Positions 45,226 to 54,143 of a stretch of DNA of 64,000 nt are shown here, one piece after another; within the stretch, counting starts at the first letter, position 1, and each line of letters opens with the position of its first letter. The DNA is taken from assembly GCF_023630255.1 (NCBI RefSeq), contig NZ_JALPRS010000001.1, forward strand, positions 1,860,001-1,924,000, written 5' to 3'. The notes under the pieces were generated by a model. The model searched no databases. It saw only the letters and a list, made by a program, of their open reading frames with translations, and had not been told where the DNA came from. Position numbers and translations under genes: made by a program. This stretch comes from Pontibacter deserti. GTDB lineage: Bacteria; Bacteroidota; Bacteroidia; Cytophagales; Hymenobacteraceae.

Positions 45226-45996
45226 TTATAGTTTAAACAGGTTCAGGGCGTTTTGGGTAGTGGTGCTGGCAACTTCTTCTTCGGTTTTCTGCATCAGCTC
45301 AGCCATCCGTTTCAGTACCAGCGGAATGTAAGCAGGCTCGTTGCGTTTGCCACGGTGAGGCACCGGCGCCAGGTAAGGGCAATCAGTTTCCAGTACCAGG
45401 TCTTCCAGGGCAACATGTGGCAACACTTTATCAAGTCCGCCATTCTTGAAAGTAGCTACACCTCCTATGCCCATTAAAAAGTTTAGTTCTTTTACTTTAG
45501 CCGTCTGCTCTACAGTACCCGAAAAGCAATGGAAAATACCTCTCAGTGTACCATCCTGGGCAGCAGCAACCAGTTCATAGGTTTCATTAAAAGACTCGCG
45601 GGTGTGCAGTACTATAGGCAGGTTGTGCTTCTTGGCCAATTCGAGCTGCACTTTCAGGGCTTCCTGCTGCTCCGAAAAAAATGTTTTATCCCAATACAGG
45701 TCGATACCACATTCACCAACTGCTGCAAAAGGGCGCTTGTTCAGCCACTCTTCCACTAAGTATAGCTCACGCTCAAAATCCTTCTTCACATAAGCCGGGT
45801 GCAGGCCCATCATCGAAATACATTGTCCCGGAAAAGCAGCCTCAGCTTCCAGCATCGCATCAATAGAGGTATGGTCGATGTTGGGCATGTAGATCTTCTC
45901 TATACCTGCCTCGGTAGCCCTTGCCACAGCATCTACCAGATCATCCTTAAACTCTTCTGAGTAAATATGTGCGTGCGAATCAACTAATTTCAACAT
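45226..45996 (-). CDS. TatD family metal-dependent hydrolase
   Basis: The 256-residue protein carries all metal-binding motifs of TatD deoxyribonucleases. These are LVDSHAHIYS (HxH), GECGIDLYWDK (Glu), LPIVLHTRES (His), GIFHCFSGT (His) and LETDCPYLAPVPHRGKRNEP (Asp with the family tail). TatD enzymes are 3'-5' exonucleases and hydrolases acting on DNA ends or damaged nucleotides. It is the first gene of a two-gene operon with ansA. Confidence 0.94.
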   Translation of the reverse strand: MLKLVDSHAHIYSEEFKDDLVDAVARATEAGIEKIYMPNIDHTSIDAMLEAEAAFPGQCISMMGLHPAYVKKDFERELYLVEEWLNKRPFAAVGECGIDLYWDKTFFSEQQEALKVQLELAKKHNLPIVLHTRESFNETYELVAAAQDGTLRGIFHCFSGTVEQTAKVKELNFLMGIGGVATFKNGGLDKVLPHVALEDLVLETDCPYLAPVPHRGKRNEPAYIPLVLKRMAELMQKTEEEVASTTTQNALNLFKL

Positions 45997-46089
45997 TCAA
46001 TTATCAGTTAACAGTGATCAGTAACCAATGTGGCACTATAGTTTAAAGCTGCAAGTTAAGTTAAATTGCTGATTGTTAATTGTTGATTG

Positions 46090-46120
46090 TTGTTTAAGGA
46101 GATGAATTCGTAATTCGTAA
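46090..46120. repeat. Filler repeat, copy 1
   Basis: TTGTTTAAGGAGATGAATTC (46090-46109) followed by GTAATTCGTAA recurs almost identically at 60110-60140. Preceding text (GTTGATTGTTG, AACAGTGATCAGTAACC) is similar degenerate filler. Confidence 0.8.
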
Positions 46121-46125
46121 CTCTC

Positions 46126-47217
46126 TTAATATTTCCTCCCCTTCCAGATGGTTTTGACTGGTAGAAAGAAGTAGATGATGAGAATGACGGATGATACGAC
46201 CAGGTACAGCTCGAAAAGCAGGTAGTAAAGCCAGGGCACTGCAAGGTTCAGACGGCGCAGGCAGATGTGCACGAACAAGCTCTGGAATAACATTTTCAGC
46301 GTAAAGATGGCACCCATTACCCCCACCGAAGTATAAGCAAAGAACGGGATAAGCACCGGGTAATAAGCTGAGTGCAGTATAAGTATAATAGCCATGTATA
46401 ACGGCAGGTGCATGGAGCCACTCATCCAGCGTTTGCGCTGGTGCATGTATTGCCCCAGGCTGGCAGCCGGCAACGAGAAGGCAAGTGTATGGCGGGTATA
46501 GATGTTGCTGAAACTCCAGCCTTTGTTCAATATCTCATTAAAGATGGCAATGTCTTCGGTTATGGAGAATCTTATACTTTCAAAACCTCCAACTGATTCA
46601 TACGCCTGCCTGCGAAGCAGCATGTTGTTCCCCATCGTTGAGACTGGTAATCCAATATCTGATACCACCTGCATCAGCCCCAGCGCATACAGCCAATCCA
46701 GGGCCTGCATTTTATGGAAAAAGTGATTACCTGTTATAGTTGTGATGCCTGTTACTACACCTACATTTTCCTTCATTTCAGAAAGCATGGCCTGCACCCA
46801 GGTTTCTGGAACAGCGATATCGGCATCAGTGTAAAAGTAATAGTCGGTTGTGGCGTGTTTTGCCAGGTGTGCCAGTACATTAGCCTTACCCCGCGCATTA
46901 CCTATGTTTCCTGTAATATCAATGCAGCTATAGTTCGGCTTATCCTTTATAAACCCTTCAATAACAAGGCGTGTTCTGTCGGTAGAAGCGTCGTTCCCGA
47001 TTAACACTTCTATCTTATTTTTTGGGTAATTGAGTGCATCTATAGCCAGAAGGCAACGCATAATAGTATGCTCTTCGTTACGTGCAGCTATCAGGATGCT
47101 GATGCGGGGTTCTTCAGTAAGTGTAAGAGTATAGCGCCTGCGGTTAAAAAGCAGCAGGCCCAGCAGTGCCAGAAAAATTGAGAAGTAAACTATAAAGTAG
47201 ATGACCGATACGATCAT
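46126..47217 (-). CDS. Membrane glycosyltransferase family 2
   Basis: The 363-residue protein has one N-terminal helix (about 3-23), a GT2 domain, and C-terminal helices (about 275-355). Motifs are ISILIAARNEEHTIMRCLLAI, IGNDASTDRT, YFYTDADIAVP (DxD) and the acceptor motif QRKRW (about 264-268). The Q-x-x-RW pattern marks processive or lipid-linked GT2 enzymes. Its start overlaps the deacetylase stop by 4 bp, so the two are coupled, perhaps making or trimming a cell-surface glycan or glycolipid. Confidence 0.9.
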   Translation of the reverse strand: MIVSVIYFIVYFSIFLALLGLLLFNRRRYTLTLTEEPRISILIAARNEEHTIMRCLLAIDALNYPKNKIEVLIGNDASTDRTRLVIEGFIKDKPNYSCIDITGNIGNARGKANVLAHLAKHATTDYYFYTDADIAVPETWVQAMLSEMKENVGVVTGITTITGNHFFHKMQALDWLYALGLMQVVSDIGLPVSTMGNNMLLRRQAYESVGGFESIRFSITEDIAIFNEILNKGWSFSNIYTRHTLAFSLPAASLGQYMHQRKRWMSGSMHLPLYMAIILILHSAYYPVLIPFFAYTSVGVMGAIFTLKMLFQSLFVHICLRRLNLAVPWLYYLLFELYLVVSSVILIIYFFLPVKTIWKGRKY

Positions 47218-47852
47218 AAAGTCTCGAAAGTATAACCCAACCCGGTGAAATGCTCCAGAAAACGTGGAAGGGCATACCTCATATTTCGTTCCGCTTTCAG
47301 GCTGTCGTGGAATACGATGATGCTACCACTTTGGGTTTTGCCTATACTTTGCTTCAGGCATTCTTCAGGCGCAAGTGTGGCGTCATAATCATTCGTCAAC
47401 ACATCCCACATGATTAGCTCATACAGGGGGCGTAAAGCTTTTGCCTGTGCCGATGTAATGCGCCCGTATGGTGGCCTGAACAATAACCTCTCCCCTACTT
47501 CAACAGGGTTTATTTTATTTAGCGCCTCCTGGCACTGCTGTACGTTCTGCAGGTATAAGTCCAGCGAAGTTTGCCAGCCCTTCAGGTGGTTATAAGTATG
47601 GTTGCATAGTTTATGTCCGCCTGCTAATACCTGCTGTGCTATATCCGCGTGTTTCTCCAGGTTATCGCCTACGCAAAAGAACGTAGCCTTTGCATTATAC
47701 TTTGCGAGTTGCTCCAGCACAAACGTCGTAACCTCCGGAATGGGGCCATCATCAAAGGTCAGGTATAGCTTATTACCTGTAGGCTCACGATGCCAGGTAT
47801 AGCCAGGCAGCAGTTTTTTCATCAGGTAAGGCGTTTTAAAAAGGCGGAGCAC
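47214..47852 (-). CDS. Polysaccharide deacetylase (NodB-like)
   Basis: The 212-residue protein has the NodB domain with LYLTFDDGPIPEVT (motif 1, catalytic and metal Asp), KLCNHTYNHLKGW (motif 2, metal His pair), RPPYGRITSAQAKAL (motif 3), WDVLTNDYD (motif 4) and GSIIVFHDSLKAERN (motif 5, His). The short N-terminal region has no clear signal peptide. It should remove N- or O-acetyl groups from a glycan or lipid-linked sugar. It is first in the pair with the GT2. Confidence 0.92.
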   Translation of the reverse strand: MLRLFKTPYLMKKLLPGYTWHREPTGNKLYLTFDDGPIPEVTTFVLEQLAKYNAKATFFCVGDNLEKHADIAQQVLAGGHKLCNHTYNHLKGWQTSLDLYLQNVQQCQEALNKINPVEVGERLLFRPPYGRITSAQAKALRPLYELIMWDVLTNDYDATLAPEECLKQSIGKTQSGSIIVFHDSLKAERNMRYALPRFLEHFTGLGYTFETL

Positions 47853-47864
47853 TTCGTTAATTTG

Positions 47865-48000
47865 AATATTTGAAGATGTGGGGATTTGGAGATTTTAACT
47901 TCAGAAAGCTGGCAACTTAAAAACTGATGAAACAGAACTAAAAATTACTCTTTCCATTTATTTTCAAATTTACACATCTTCAAATCTCCAAATCTGGAAA
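47865..48000. repeat. Inverted filler repeat
   Basis: ATTTGAAGATGTGGGGATTT (47868-47887) followed by GGAGATTTT is mirrored by ACACATCTTCAAATCTCCAA (47973-47992) with an AATCTGG end, leaving about 80 bp between. The text is typical intergenic filler with no coding signs. It fills the gap between the deacetylase and the phosphatase operon end. Confidence 0.6.
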
Positions 48001-48001
48001 A

Positions 48002-49225
48002 CTATTTAAACCTGCAGGATAACAACGTGATGTCATCATTCAGGGTAGCGTCTTCGTTGTAGAGGTTTATCTCGCGGAGCAGTTGCAGGTGCAGCATTTT
48101 AGAGCTCAGGAAACGGTGCGTCTGCAGGAAATTTATAGTGCGTTCAATACCAAACTCCGAATCATCTTCGTCAAAAACTTCTGTCAGACCATCGGTATAG
48201 CACAACAGCATTGAGTTTTCAGGAACTTGAATGCGGGTAACCGACATAAAAGGCAGCACATCAAAAGCGCCCAACATAGTGCAGCCTTCGTTTAAAAGTT
48301 GATGCGTATTGTTTTCGAAAAGCAGGATTGGCGAGTTATGCCCGGCATTTACATAACACATTTCACGTGTCTTCCGGTTATAAAGTGCCAGGAAAGTAGT
48401 GATAAACTTCTCCGCAATCGCATTCCGGTAAATCAGGTTATTCAGTTCGGCAACTACAGTGTTGAGGTCCGATGTCTGGCGAAGTATAGTGCGTAAGCCT
48501 GCCTGAAAGTTTGACATCAGCAACGAGGCAGGTACGCCTTTACCCGATACATCCGCCACACAAAACAGGACCTGATCCTGGTCAATTTCGATATAATCAT
48601 AATAATCTCCGCCTATAGACGAGTGTGGAATATAACTGGCATGTATGGCAATGTCCTTATCGTTTGGCAGAGATTTCGGGAACAGCATTGCCTGCACTTC
48701 CCGGGCAATCTCTATCTCACGACGGATAGATTCCTGGGCAAGTCGCTGGCGGGCCATTTTATGGTTTTCGATAGCAACAAGCATAATATTACTCACCGTC
48801 TGCACAAAGTTCAGGGCCTCCACGTTAGTATAGTAAGGCTGTATCTTTCCTATCATCACAAAAGCTAGTACTTTACCGTTATGCAGTACAGGAATCACGA
48901 TCTCAAAGGCACGCCACTTCTTATCAACCTGTAGTTTTGAAGTATATGTGATCTCCTTCAGCGAGGTGATAGCTTCTGGCAAATCCTGCTTTTTAAAATC
49001 CTGCTGTGTACCAAAATCCGCTTTACATTCCCACTCTTCGTCGTGCACATAGAGTACTAACCGGCTAATCTGAAGTTGTGCAAGCAGTGTAAAACGGTAA
49101 ATTTTATACAAAGCGGCCTCAGGCAGGTTATCGTTGATAGCCTGCGTGATCTCCAGCAGCGCTGACAGCTCCAGTTTTTTGAGATTGAGTTCCTGTTGTA
49201 TATTTGGTGTGCTACTTTCAGCCAT
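48002..49225 (-). CDS. GAF-PP2C (SpoIIE/RsbU-type) phosphatase
   Basis: The 407-residue protein has a GAF-like sensor (about 20-165) followed by a PP2C-type phosphatase domain (about 185-407). The PP2C domain has IPHSSIGGDYYDYIEI (metal Asp), FCVADVSGKGVPASLLMSNFQAGL, NAGHNSPILL, LCYTDGLTEVFDEDDSEFG and a final DDITLLSCRF. Such phosphatases dephosphorylate anti-sigma-factor antagonists in general stress control. It is the last gene of the five-gene operon and overlaps the upstream permease by 8 bp. Confidence 0.93.
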   Translation of the reverse strand: MAESSTPNIQQELNLKKLELSALLEITQAINDNLPEAALYKIYRFTLLAQLQISRLVLYVHDEEWECKADFGTQQDFKKQDLPEAITSLKEITYTSKLQVDKKWRAFEIVIPVLHNGKVLAFVMIGKIQPYYTNVEALNFVQTVSNIMLVAIENHKMARQRLAQESIRREIEIAREVQAMLFPKSLPNDKDIAIHASYIPHSSIGGDYYDYIEIDQDQVLFCVADVSGKGVPASLLMSNFQAGLRTILRQTSDLNTVVAELNNLIYRNAIAEKFITTFLALYNRKTREMCYVNAGHNSPILLFENNTHQLLNEGCTMLGAFDVLPFMSVTRIQVPENSMLLCYTDGLTEVFDEDDSEFGIERTINFLQTHRFLSSKMLHLQLLREINLYNEDATLNDDITLLSCRFK

Positions 49226-50396
49226 TGGTTAAGGGTATTTTCGGATCATATGCATCGCGTAAGCCGTTGCCCAGCAGGTTAAATGCCAGCACCAGTATAC
49301 TTATGCATAGACTCGGTAAAAGAACTAAATACAAACCAGCCTTCGCTCCTATCAGCTGAAAACCTTCATTCACCATCATGCCCCAACTCGGAGCCGGTGG
49401 TTGTACACCCAGCCCCAGAAAGCTCAGACCTGCTTCAATAAGTATTGCCGAGGCAAAGTTTGCTGTGGCAATAACGATTAAGGGCCCTATCATGTTTGGC
49501 AGCAGATGACGGAATATAATCATTTTTTCCGGAACACCCAGTACCTGAGCAGCTTCAATGTAAGTCTTTTCTTTAAGGCCTAAGATCTGCCCGCGAACAA
49601 CCCGCGCAACTTCTACCCACATGGTTAAACCAACCGCCACAAATGCCACCCACACGCCTTTACTATCCAGGGCAAGGCTGATGGCAATTACCAGCATAAT
49701 GCTTGGCACCGACCATACCACCGTCATCAGGAAAGTCATCAGTTTATCAACCCGGCCGCCAAAGTAGCCTCCTGCAGCGCCAACCACAATACCAACAAAT
49801 AACGATATTAGGACTGCTACAAATCCGATACCCAGCGAAATACGCGTACCAAGTATAAGCCTGCTAAGTACATCACGCCCCGCCTTATCAGTACCTAACC
49901 AATAGGTTTTGTTTTGGATGTATTTATCCTGTATAATCTGCTGCATTTCTGAACCTGCAGTATAGTTCTCAGGATCAGCTATGATCTCTTTTAATGCGAA
50001 CGTTCGGGGTTGGTCGGCCAGGGCGTTGTTGCTGCGAAGCGGCTGCACCTGCAAGCTGTCACCTTTAAAAGTATAGCTTTCGATAGGGATTTCGGTGTAA
50101 TCCTCAGGCGCTCCGGAAAGTATAAACTCAATTGGGTTTACAGCGGCGGCAGGGGTTGGGCTGGCAATGCGCAGCACCTGTGTAGCGAAGCCTGGATTCT
50201 TTTTCTGGATCTGCACGATGCCGTTGTTTGCATTTGGTGTGCTATCAGGCATAATGGCATAACCAAGTATAGCTACAAGTATAGCTAGCACAATAATGCC
50301 AAGCCCCACCATAGCAGGTTTGTTCTGCACAAGGCGTTGCCTGATGTAATAGGAAGGCGGACGGGTAGCAGCTTTATTTTGTTGTAGTACGGCCAT
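49218..50396 (-). CDS. OppC/DppC-type ABC permease with long insert
   Basis: The 392-residue protein has an N-terminal helix (about 32-52), then an unusually long non-membrane insert (about 53-150). The OppC core follows: TYWLGTDKAGRDVLSRLILGTRISLGIGFVAVLISLFVGIVVGAAGGYFGG, EAA loop KTYIEAAQVLGVPEKMIIFRHLLPNMIGPLIV, and EAGLSFLGLGVQPPAPSWGMM. It is a different gene from the OppC at 41726. No partner permease, binding protein or ATPase adjoins it, so it may combine with subunits elsewhere. Confidence 0.9.
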   Translation of the reverse strand: MAVLQQNKAATRPPSYYIRQRLVQNKPAMVGLGIIVLAILVAILGYAIMPDSTPNANNGIVQIQKKNPGFATQVLRIASPTPAAAVNPIEFILSGAPEDYTEIPIESYTFKGDSLQVQPLRSNNALADQPRTFALKEIIADPENYTAGSEMQQIIQDKYIQNKTYWLGTDKAGRDVLSRLILGTRISLGIGFVAVLISLFVGIVVGAAGGYFGGRVDKLMTFLMTVVWSVPSIMLVIAISLALDSKGVWVAFVAVGLTMWVEVARVVRGQILGLKEKTYIEAAQVLGVPEKMIIFRHLLPNMIGPLIVIATANFASAILIEAGLSFLGLGVQPPAPSWGMMVNEGFQLIGAKAGLYLVLLPSLCISILVLAFNLLGNGLRDAYDPKIPLTNG

Positions 50397-50654
50397 CTAA
50401 ATTGAGTTATGTACTACTAAGCCTGCTTTGGTAGCAAGGTAAAAATACTCATGGCAGTGCCTCCCGAAGTTTTCAGCATTATAATCATGCTCTGTATCCT
50501 GGTCTGGGTACATAATGCGGATATAACCTTTCTCTAACAGAGAACGAAGCCCCTGGCAAAGCTCTTCATCAGAAAGCGAAAGCGTGCTGCGAAGGTCTGG
50601 GTAAGATACTACAAAGTATAGTTCGTCAAGTATATCGAATTCGTTTTCTGTCAT
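50397..50654 (-). CDS. Small hypothetical protein, winged-helix-like
   Basis: The 85-residue protein reads FDILDELYFVVSYPDLRSTLSLSDEELCQGLRSLLEKGYIRIMYPDQDTEHDYNAENFGRHCHEYFYLATKAG. The helix-helix-hairpin order (EELCQGLRSLLEKGYIRIM) is reminiscent of a small winged helix. The sequence shows no export signal. It overlaps the upstream glycosyltransferase by 4 bp and abuts the permease (0 bp gap), so it is firmly within the operon. The function is unknown. Confidence 0.68.
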   Translation of the reverse strand: MTENEFDILDELYFVVSYPDLRSTLSLSDEELCQGLRSLLEKGYIRIMYPDQDTEHDYNAENFGRHCHEYFYLATKAGLVVHNSI

Positions 50655-51799
50655 CGGTTGTGTATGGTTCTTCCTTTCCAGGTATAGCGCCCGGAGAGGC
50701 CCAAAATTGCTGTTACCACTACGTACGGGATGTATACCAATTGCAGCGGCAGCATGTACCAGATGTACTTCTTCCGCCCCAAAAACTCCAGTATCCGAGA
50801 TAAAAATAAGAAATCTACGGCGAACTTGGCAATTATAGCCCCAATAAATACCAACGCTGGCATTTTCCCGACTATCGCCATTAATAACACCACAAAAAGT
50901 AGCAGATTAACCATAAAAACGATAAGCGCCAGAAGTTTTACATTCAGATCCTGATACGCCCGCCACTTACTTGCCCACCTGATGCGCTGGCTCAGGAAAC
51001 TAGAGATGGATTTGCATGCTTCGGTGTATACAACAGCGTTTTTATGTTTCAGAAAAAAGGTTTTGCCCGGAAACTGCTTATGGATCTTGTGCAGCAAAAA
51101 TTCGTCGTCGCCGCTTGCTATAGTTTCATTGCCAGCAAAGCCGTTTACTTCTTCAAAAGCCTGTTTGGTATAAGCCAGGTTAGCACCATTGCACATGTTT
51201 GGTTTGCCCAGTCCTATCGATGCCCCACCAATCCCTATCAAACTGGCAAACTCTACCAGCTGCATCCGTTCCAGCAACGAATTGGTATTTTTAAAACTAA
51301 CAGGACCACTAATTAGCAAAGGCTGATGTGCCTGGTAAGTATAAGCAAACAGTTGCAGCCATTCAGGTTGTACGCGGCAATCGCCATCGGTAAAAACGAG
51401 AACATCGCCTTCTGCCAGCTCCACTCCTTTTTGGACGGCAGCCTTTTTGCCGCTATACTTAACATAATTAATCAACTTAACACATTTTATAGTTAAAGCT
51501 GACGTATGTCTGAATTGCTCAACTATAGATAGAGTCTCGTCTTCGGAATGATCGTCTACAAATATAACTTCGAAAAGACTTTTAGGATAAGTTTGATTTT
51601 CAAAATCCTGCAGCAAGTGTAAGATGTGAGTTGCTTCGTTACGTACCGGAATGATAACGGAGAGTTTTGTAGTTGGCGTCCAGCCTGCCGGTACAGTTAC
51701 ATTCGGTAATTTTGCCCAGGCAGCCCACCTGCGAAGTATAACCCAGCTATAGGCCACCAACGAAACCATAACTACAAGTATAAATAGCTCCCAAATCAT
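50651..51799 (-). CDS. Membrane glycosyltransferase family 2
   Basis: Taken from the ATG at 51799 the protein has 382 residues; the frame runs on to 51883, but the overlap with the upstream stop (ATGA) and the conserved helix fix this start. An N-terminal helix ([22 protein letters not shown]), a GT2 domain (LSVIIPVRNEATHILHLLQDFE, FVDDHSEDET, FTDGDCRVQPEW) and QRIRW (about 298-302) are followed by three to four C-terminal helices. It likely makes a glycolipid or transfers sugar to a lipid carrier, probably working with the flippase-like protein upstream. Confidence 0.9.
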   Translation of the reverse strand: MIWELFILVVMVSLVAYSWVILRRWAAWAKLPNVTVPAGWTPTTKLSVIIPVRNEATHILHLLQDFENQTYPKSLFEVIFVDDHSEDETLSIVEQFRHTSALTIKCVKLINYVKYSGKKAAVQKGVELAEGDVLVFTDGDCRVQPEWLQLFAYTYQAHQPLLISGPVSFKNTNSLLERMQLVEFASLIGIGGASIGLGKPNMCNGANLAYTKQAFEEVNGFAGNETIASGDDEFLLHKIHKQFPGKTFFLKHKNAVVYTEACKSISSFLSQRIRWASKWRAYQDLNVKLLALIVFMVNLLLFVVLLMAIVGKMPALVFIGAIIAKFAVDFLFLSRILEFLGRKKYIWYMLPLQLVYIPYVVVTAILGLSGRYTWKGRTIHNR

Positions 51800-52785
51800 G
51801 CAGTTACTCCCTTCCTGAAAAAGCGCAGGCGCAGCACAAAGTATAAACCCAGCACGCTCGGCACTGCAATATTCAGCAACCACAAGCTCAGGCTCGCGCT
51901 CAGCACCTGCAACCGCTCCTGCCCCAGCAACCCAAACAAGTACATCGCCGACAACTCCCGCACACCCAGATCAGAGAGTAAACTGACCGACGGAACTATA
52001 GATTTTATAAAGAACGTACCGGCCACACCACATACATATTGCAAAACGCTCAGTTTCACATCAAATAATATCAGCAGAAGTATAAACTGCAACAGGAACA
52101 CAATATATCGCCCCAGGGATAGAAAAAGCACTTTTGAAATTTCGGCAGAAGTATAACGCCCCATAATAGCTACATACCCAACCAACTTCCGCAAAGGTTT
52201 AACAGCAGAAATTACAGCCACCATAGCCTGTGCATTATATAAAAGCAGCAGCATAGCAGCAGAGATGGCAGTTAACAGGAACACCAGACTCAGCGAAACA
52301 CCCGGATAATCTGCCCAAAAGAAACCAACTATAAAGTATAGCAAGCCAACAGAGCCAACTATAACGGTAGCTACCAACTGGCAAAACCTGCCAATGAAAA
52401 TAGCTCCAATGGCATCTAGGCGTTGCTTACTTTTTAATTCAAGTACACGGCCGGCATAATCTCCTATTCTGTTTGGAGTGATAAAGCCTAAAGTTAAGCC
52501 AACCATAACAGCCCTGTATGCACGCAAAAAGGAGATGGGTTCCAGTTTCTGCCCCAGCAGCTGCCACTTTTTAGCTTCGAAGCCCCAGTTCAGGGGTATA
52601 AGTATAGCAGTAACTATAAACAGCCAACGGTACGGACTTGCCAGGGTATTATGAAGTATGGTTTGCCAGTTCAGGAAGGTATCGGGTGCTGTAAAAATGG
52701 CCTGCCACAAAAGATAAAGTGTGAGCGCTACCACCAGCAATTTACCGGAGAGCAAAAGGAACCTTCTGTTAGCAGCAATGTTCAA
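51796..52785 (-). CDS. Flippase-like integral membrane protein (LPG synthase TM family)
   Basis: The 329-residue protein has about eight helices, matching the lysylphosphatidylglycerol-synthase TM / UPF0104 family. [32 protein letters not shown] (about 83-114) is the family's most conserved block, and [24 protein letters not shown] follows near the C-terminus. Members lacking the synthase domain, like this one, are thought to flip or bind lipid-linked sugars. It is the first gene of the operon and its end overlaps the glycosyltransferase start by 4 bp. Its 5' end is divergent from ruvC. Confidence 0.87.
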   Translation of the reverse strand: MNIAANRRFLLLSGKLLVVALTLYLLWQAIFTAPDTFLNWQTILHNTLASPYRWLFIVTAILIPLNWGFEAKKWQLLGQKLEPISFLRAYRAVMVGLTLGFITPNRIGDYAGRVLELKSKQRLDAIGAIFIGRFCQLVATVIVGSVGLLYFIVGFFWADYPGVSLSLVFLLTAISAAMLLLLYNAQAMVAVISAVKPLRKLVGYVAIMGRYTSAEISKVLFLSLGRYIVFLLQFILLLILFDVKLSVLQYVCGVAGTFFIKSIVPSVSLLSDLGVRELSAMYLFGLLGQERLQVLSASLSLWLLNIAVPSVLGLYFVLRLRFFRKGVTA

Positions 52786-52795
52786 GATATTGTCT

Positions 52796-52803
52796 TATTT
52801 TTG
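52796..52803 (+). promoter_or_regulatory. Candidate -7 box TATTTTTG for ruvC
   Basis: TATTTTTG fits TAnnTTTG and ends 7 bp before the ruvC ATG at 52811, which would give a nearly leaderless mRNA. No -33 box was found at usual spacing. Confidence 0.4.
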
Positions 52804-52810
52804 TAGCCTT

Positions 52811-53383
52811 ATGGTTTACTCTTCTGCGCTTCCGCCCAACAAACTTATTCTTGGTATTGACCCCGGCACCCAGGTTATGGGTTATGGCCTTATCGAAGTT
52901 ACCGGTTCTAAAGTAAAGGTAGTGCAGTATGGCGTTATTCACCTGAAAAGCTACAGCAACCACGCCATCAAGTTAAAGAAAATTTTCGACCGCATGATAC
53001 AGCTCATCGACGAATACCTGCCCGACGAGCTGGCCATCGAGTCTCCTTTCTTTGGTGTGAACGTGCAGAGTATGCTCAAACTGGGTCGCGCCCAGGGAGT
53101 TGCCATTGCAGCCGCCCTCTCCCGTGATATCCCCTACGTAGAGTATGCCCCTAAAAAAGTAAAGCAATCAGTAACCGGAAATGGTAATGCCTCTAAAGAG
53201 CAGGTTGCCAGCATGCTTGTGCAGATCCTGAAAATTGAGCCAGACCCTAAGATGTTTGATGCGACGGATGCTTTGTCGGTTGCGCTCTGCCATCATTATC
53301 AGAAAGGTAATAATGCTAAATCCGGTGCTAAATCCTGGAAAGGCTTTTTAACAGATAACCCGGACAGAGTCGTATCGAAGTAA
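52811..53383 (+). CDS. ruvC: Holliday junction resolvase RuvC
   Basis: Taken from the ATG at 52811 the protein has 190 residues; the upstream in-frame extension to 52721 overlaps the divergent gene and has no homology. Motifs are [19 protein letters not shown] (first catalytic Asp), [25 protein letters not shown] (Glu), [21 protein letters not shown] and the final [14 protein letters not shown] (Asp pair). It cuts Holliday junctions symmetrically in recombination. No ruvA or ruvB gene adjoins it. Confidence 0.96.
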   Translation: MVYSSALPPNKLILGIDPGTQVMGYGLIEVTGSKVKVVQYGVIHLKSYSNHAIKLKKIFDRMIQLIDEYLPDELAIESPFFGVNVQSMLKLGRAQGVAIAAALSRDIPYVEYAPKKVKQSVTGNGNASKEQVASMLVQILKIEPDPKMFDATDALSVALCHHYQKGNNAKSGAKSWKGFLTDNPDRVVSK

Positions 53384-53491
53384 ACTTTTGTCTGCACCAC
53401 AGATTAATTGGATTTGATTGATGGACTGAACTTGTCTTTCCTTGTAGCAAGCGGAGCTCGTGCGAACGTCTGTTTAGTTTTATAGCTGATG

Positions 53492-53915
53492 TTATCCAAC
53501 CACCCCAACCCCTCCTTATCTAAGGCGGGGAGTTTTTCTGCTACTGCTATAGTTCAGACTATTGTGGTAAAACACCCCTCTAGTCCCCTCAAGGGGACAA
53601 TTCTGTCATTGCTAAAGTTAAACTATAGATTTATAGTTGCAGCCTATGAGCGGACTGGTCGCGACCTGTCCCTACGGAAATACATTGATGGAAAAGCTAT
53701 GCAACTATAGCATCTCAAACTATAAGAACTATAGCTATCGAAGTGATTTCAGTCTTTGGGTGGAGCGCCTTATAGATTTCCGGTGCCTAAAGGCATTGCG
53801 AGGTACGAGCAAAGGAAATGTACACCGCGTGATGCCCGAAGGCGGGGCCTCGCGGCCGTGAGCGCACCAAAGTTATCTATGGCAACTATAGGCAAGTAAA
53901 GCTTCCAGGATGTAA
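53492..53915 (+). repeat. Modular intergenic repeat, copy C
   Basis: Modules run in the same order as copy A: CTCCTTATCTAAGGCGGGGAG hairpin (about 53512-53532), CCCCTCAAGGGG (53587-53598), palindrome 53652-53671 with one mismatch (GGACTGGTCGCGACCTGTCC), and core 53750-53872. The core is the second subtype: inner stem ATTTCC/GGAAAT with TGCC...GGCA hairpin. Coding-like frames (RTGRDLSLR) here and in copy B reflect the shared palindrome. The surrounding gap 53384-54143 also holds filler near 53394-53425 and no gene. Confidence 0.85.
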
Positions 53916-54030
53916 GTATAAATGGAAGTATAGCTTGACAGCGAAAAGTATAAATCACTAATTAAACTTTACTTTATCCGGAATATACTATATAACCGTT
54001 GATACGTTAGGCATAAAAAAGCTTTTGGGT

Positions 54031-54038
54031 TACCTTTG
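54031..54038 (+). promoter_or_regulatory. Candidate -7 box TACCTTTG for the mla operon
   Basis: TACCTTTG fits TAnnTTTG and lies 105 bp before mlaE, which would give a long leader. No clear -33 box was found. Confidence 0.4.
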
Positions 54039-54143
54039 CCTTTTCAGTGAGTCTCACGTAAGATGAGTTAATTGTAAAACAACTGCCCCAAATTCACATT
54101 TTTGTAGTAAACTTGAGCAAAATTCGGCACCAGCAGATAGCCA

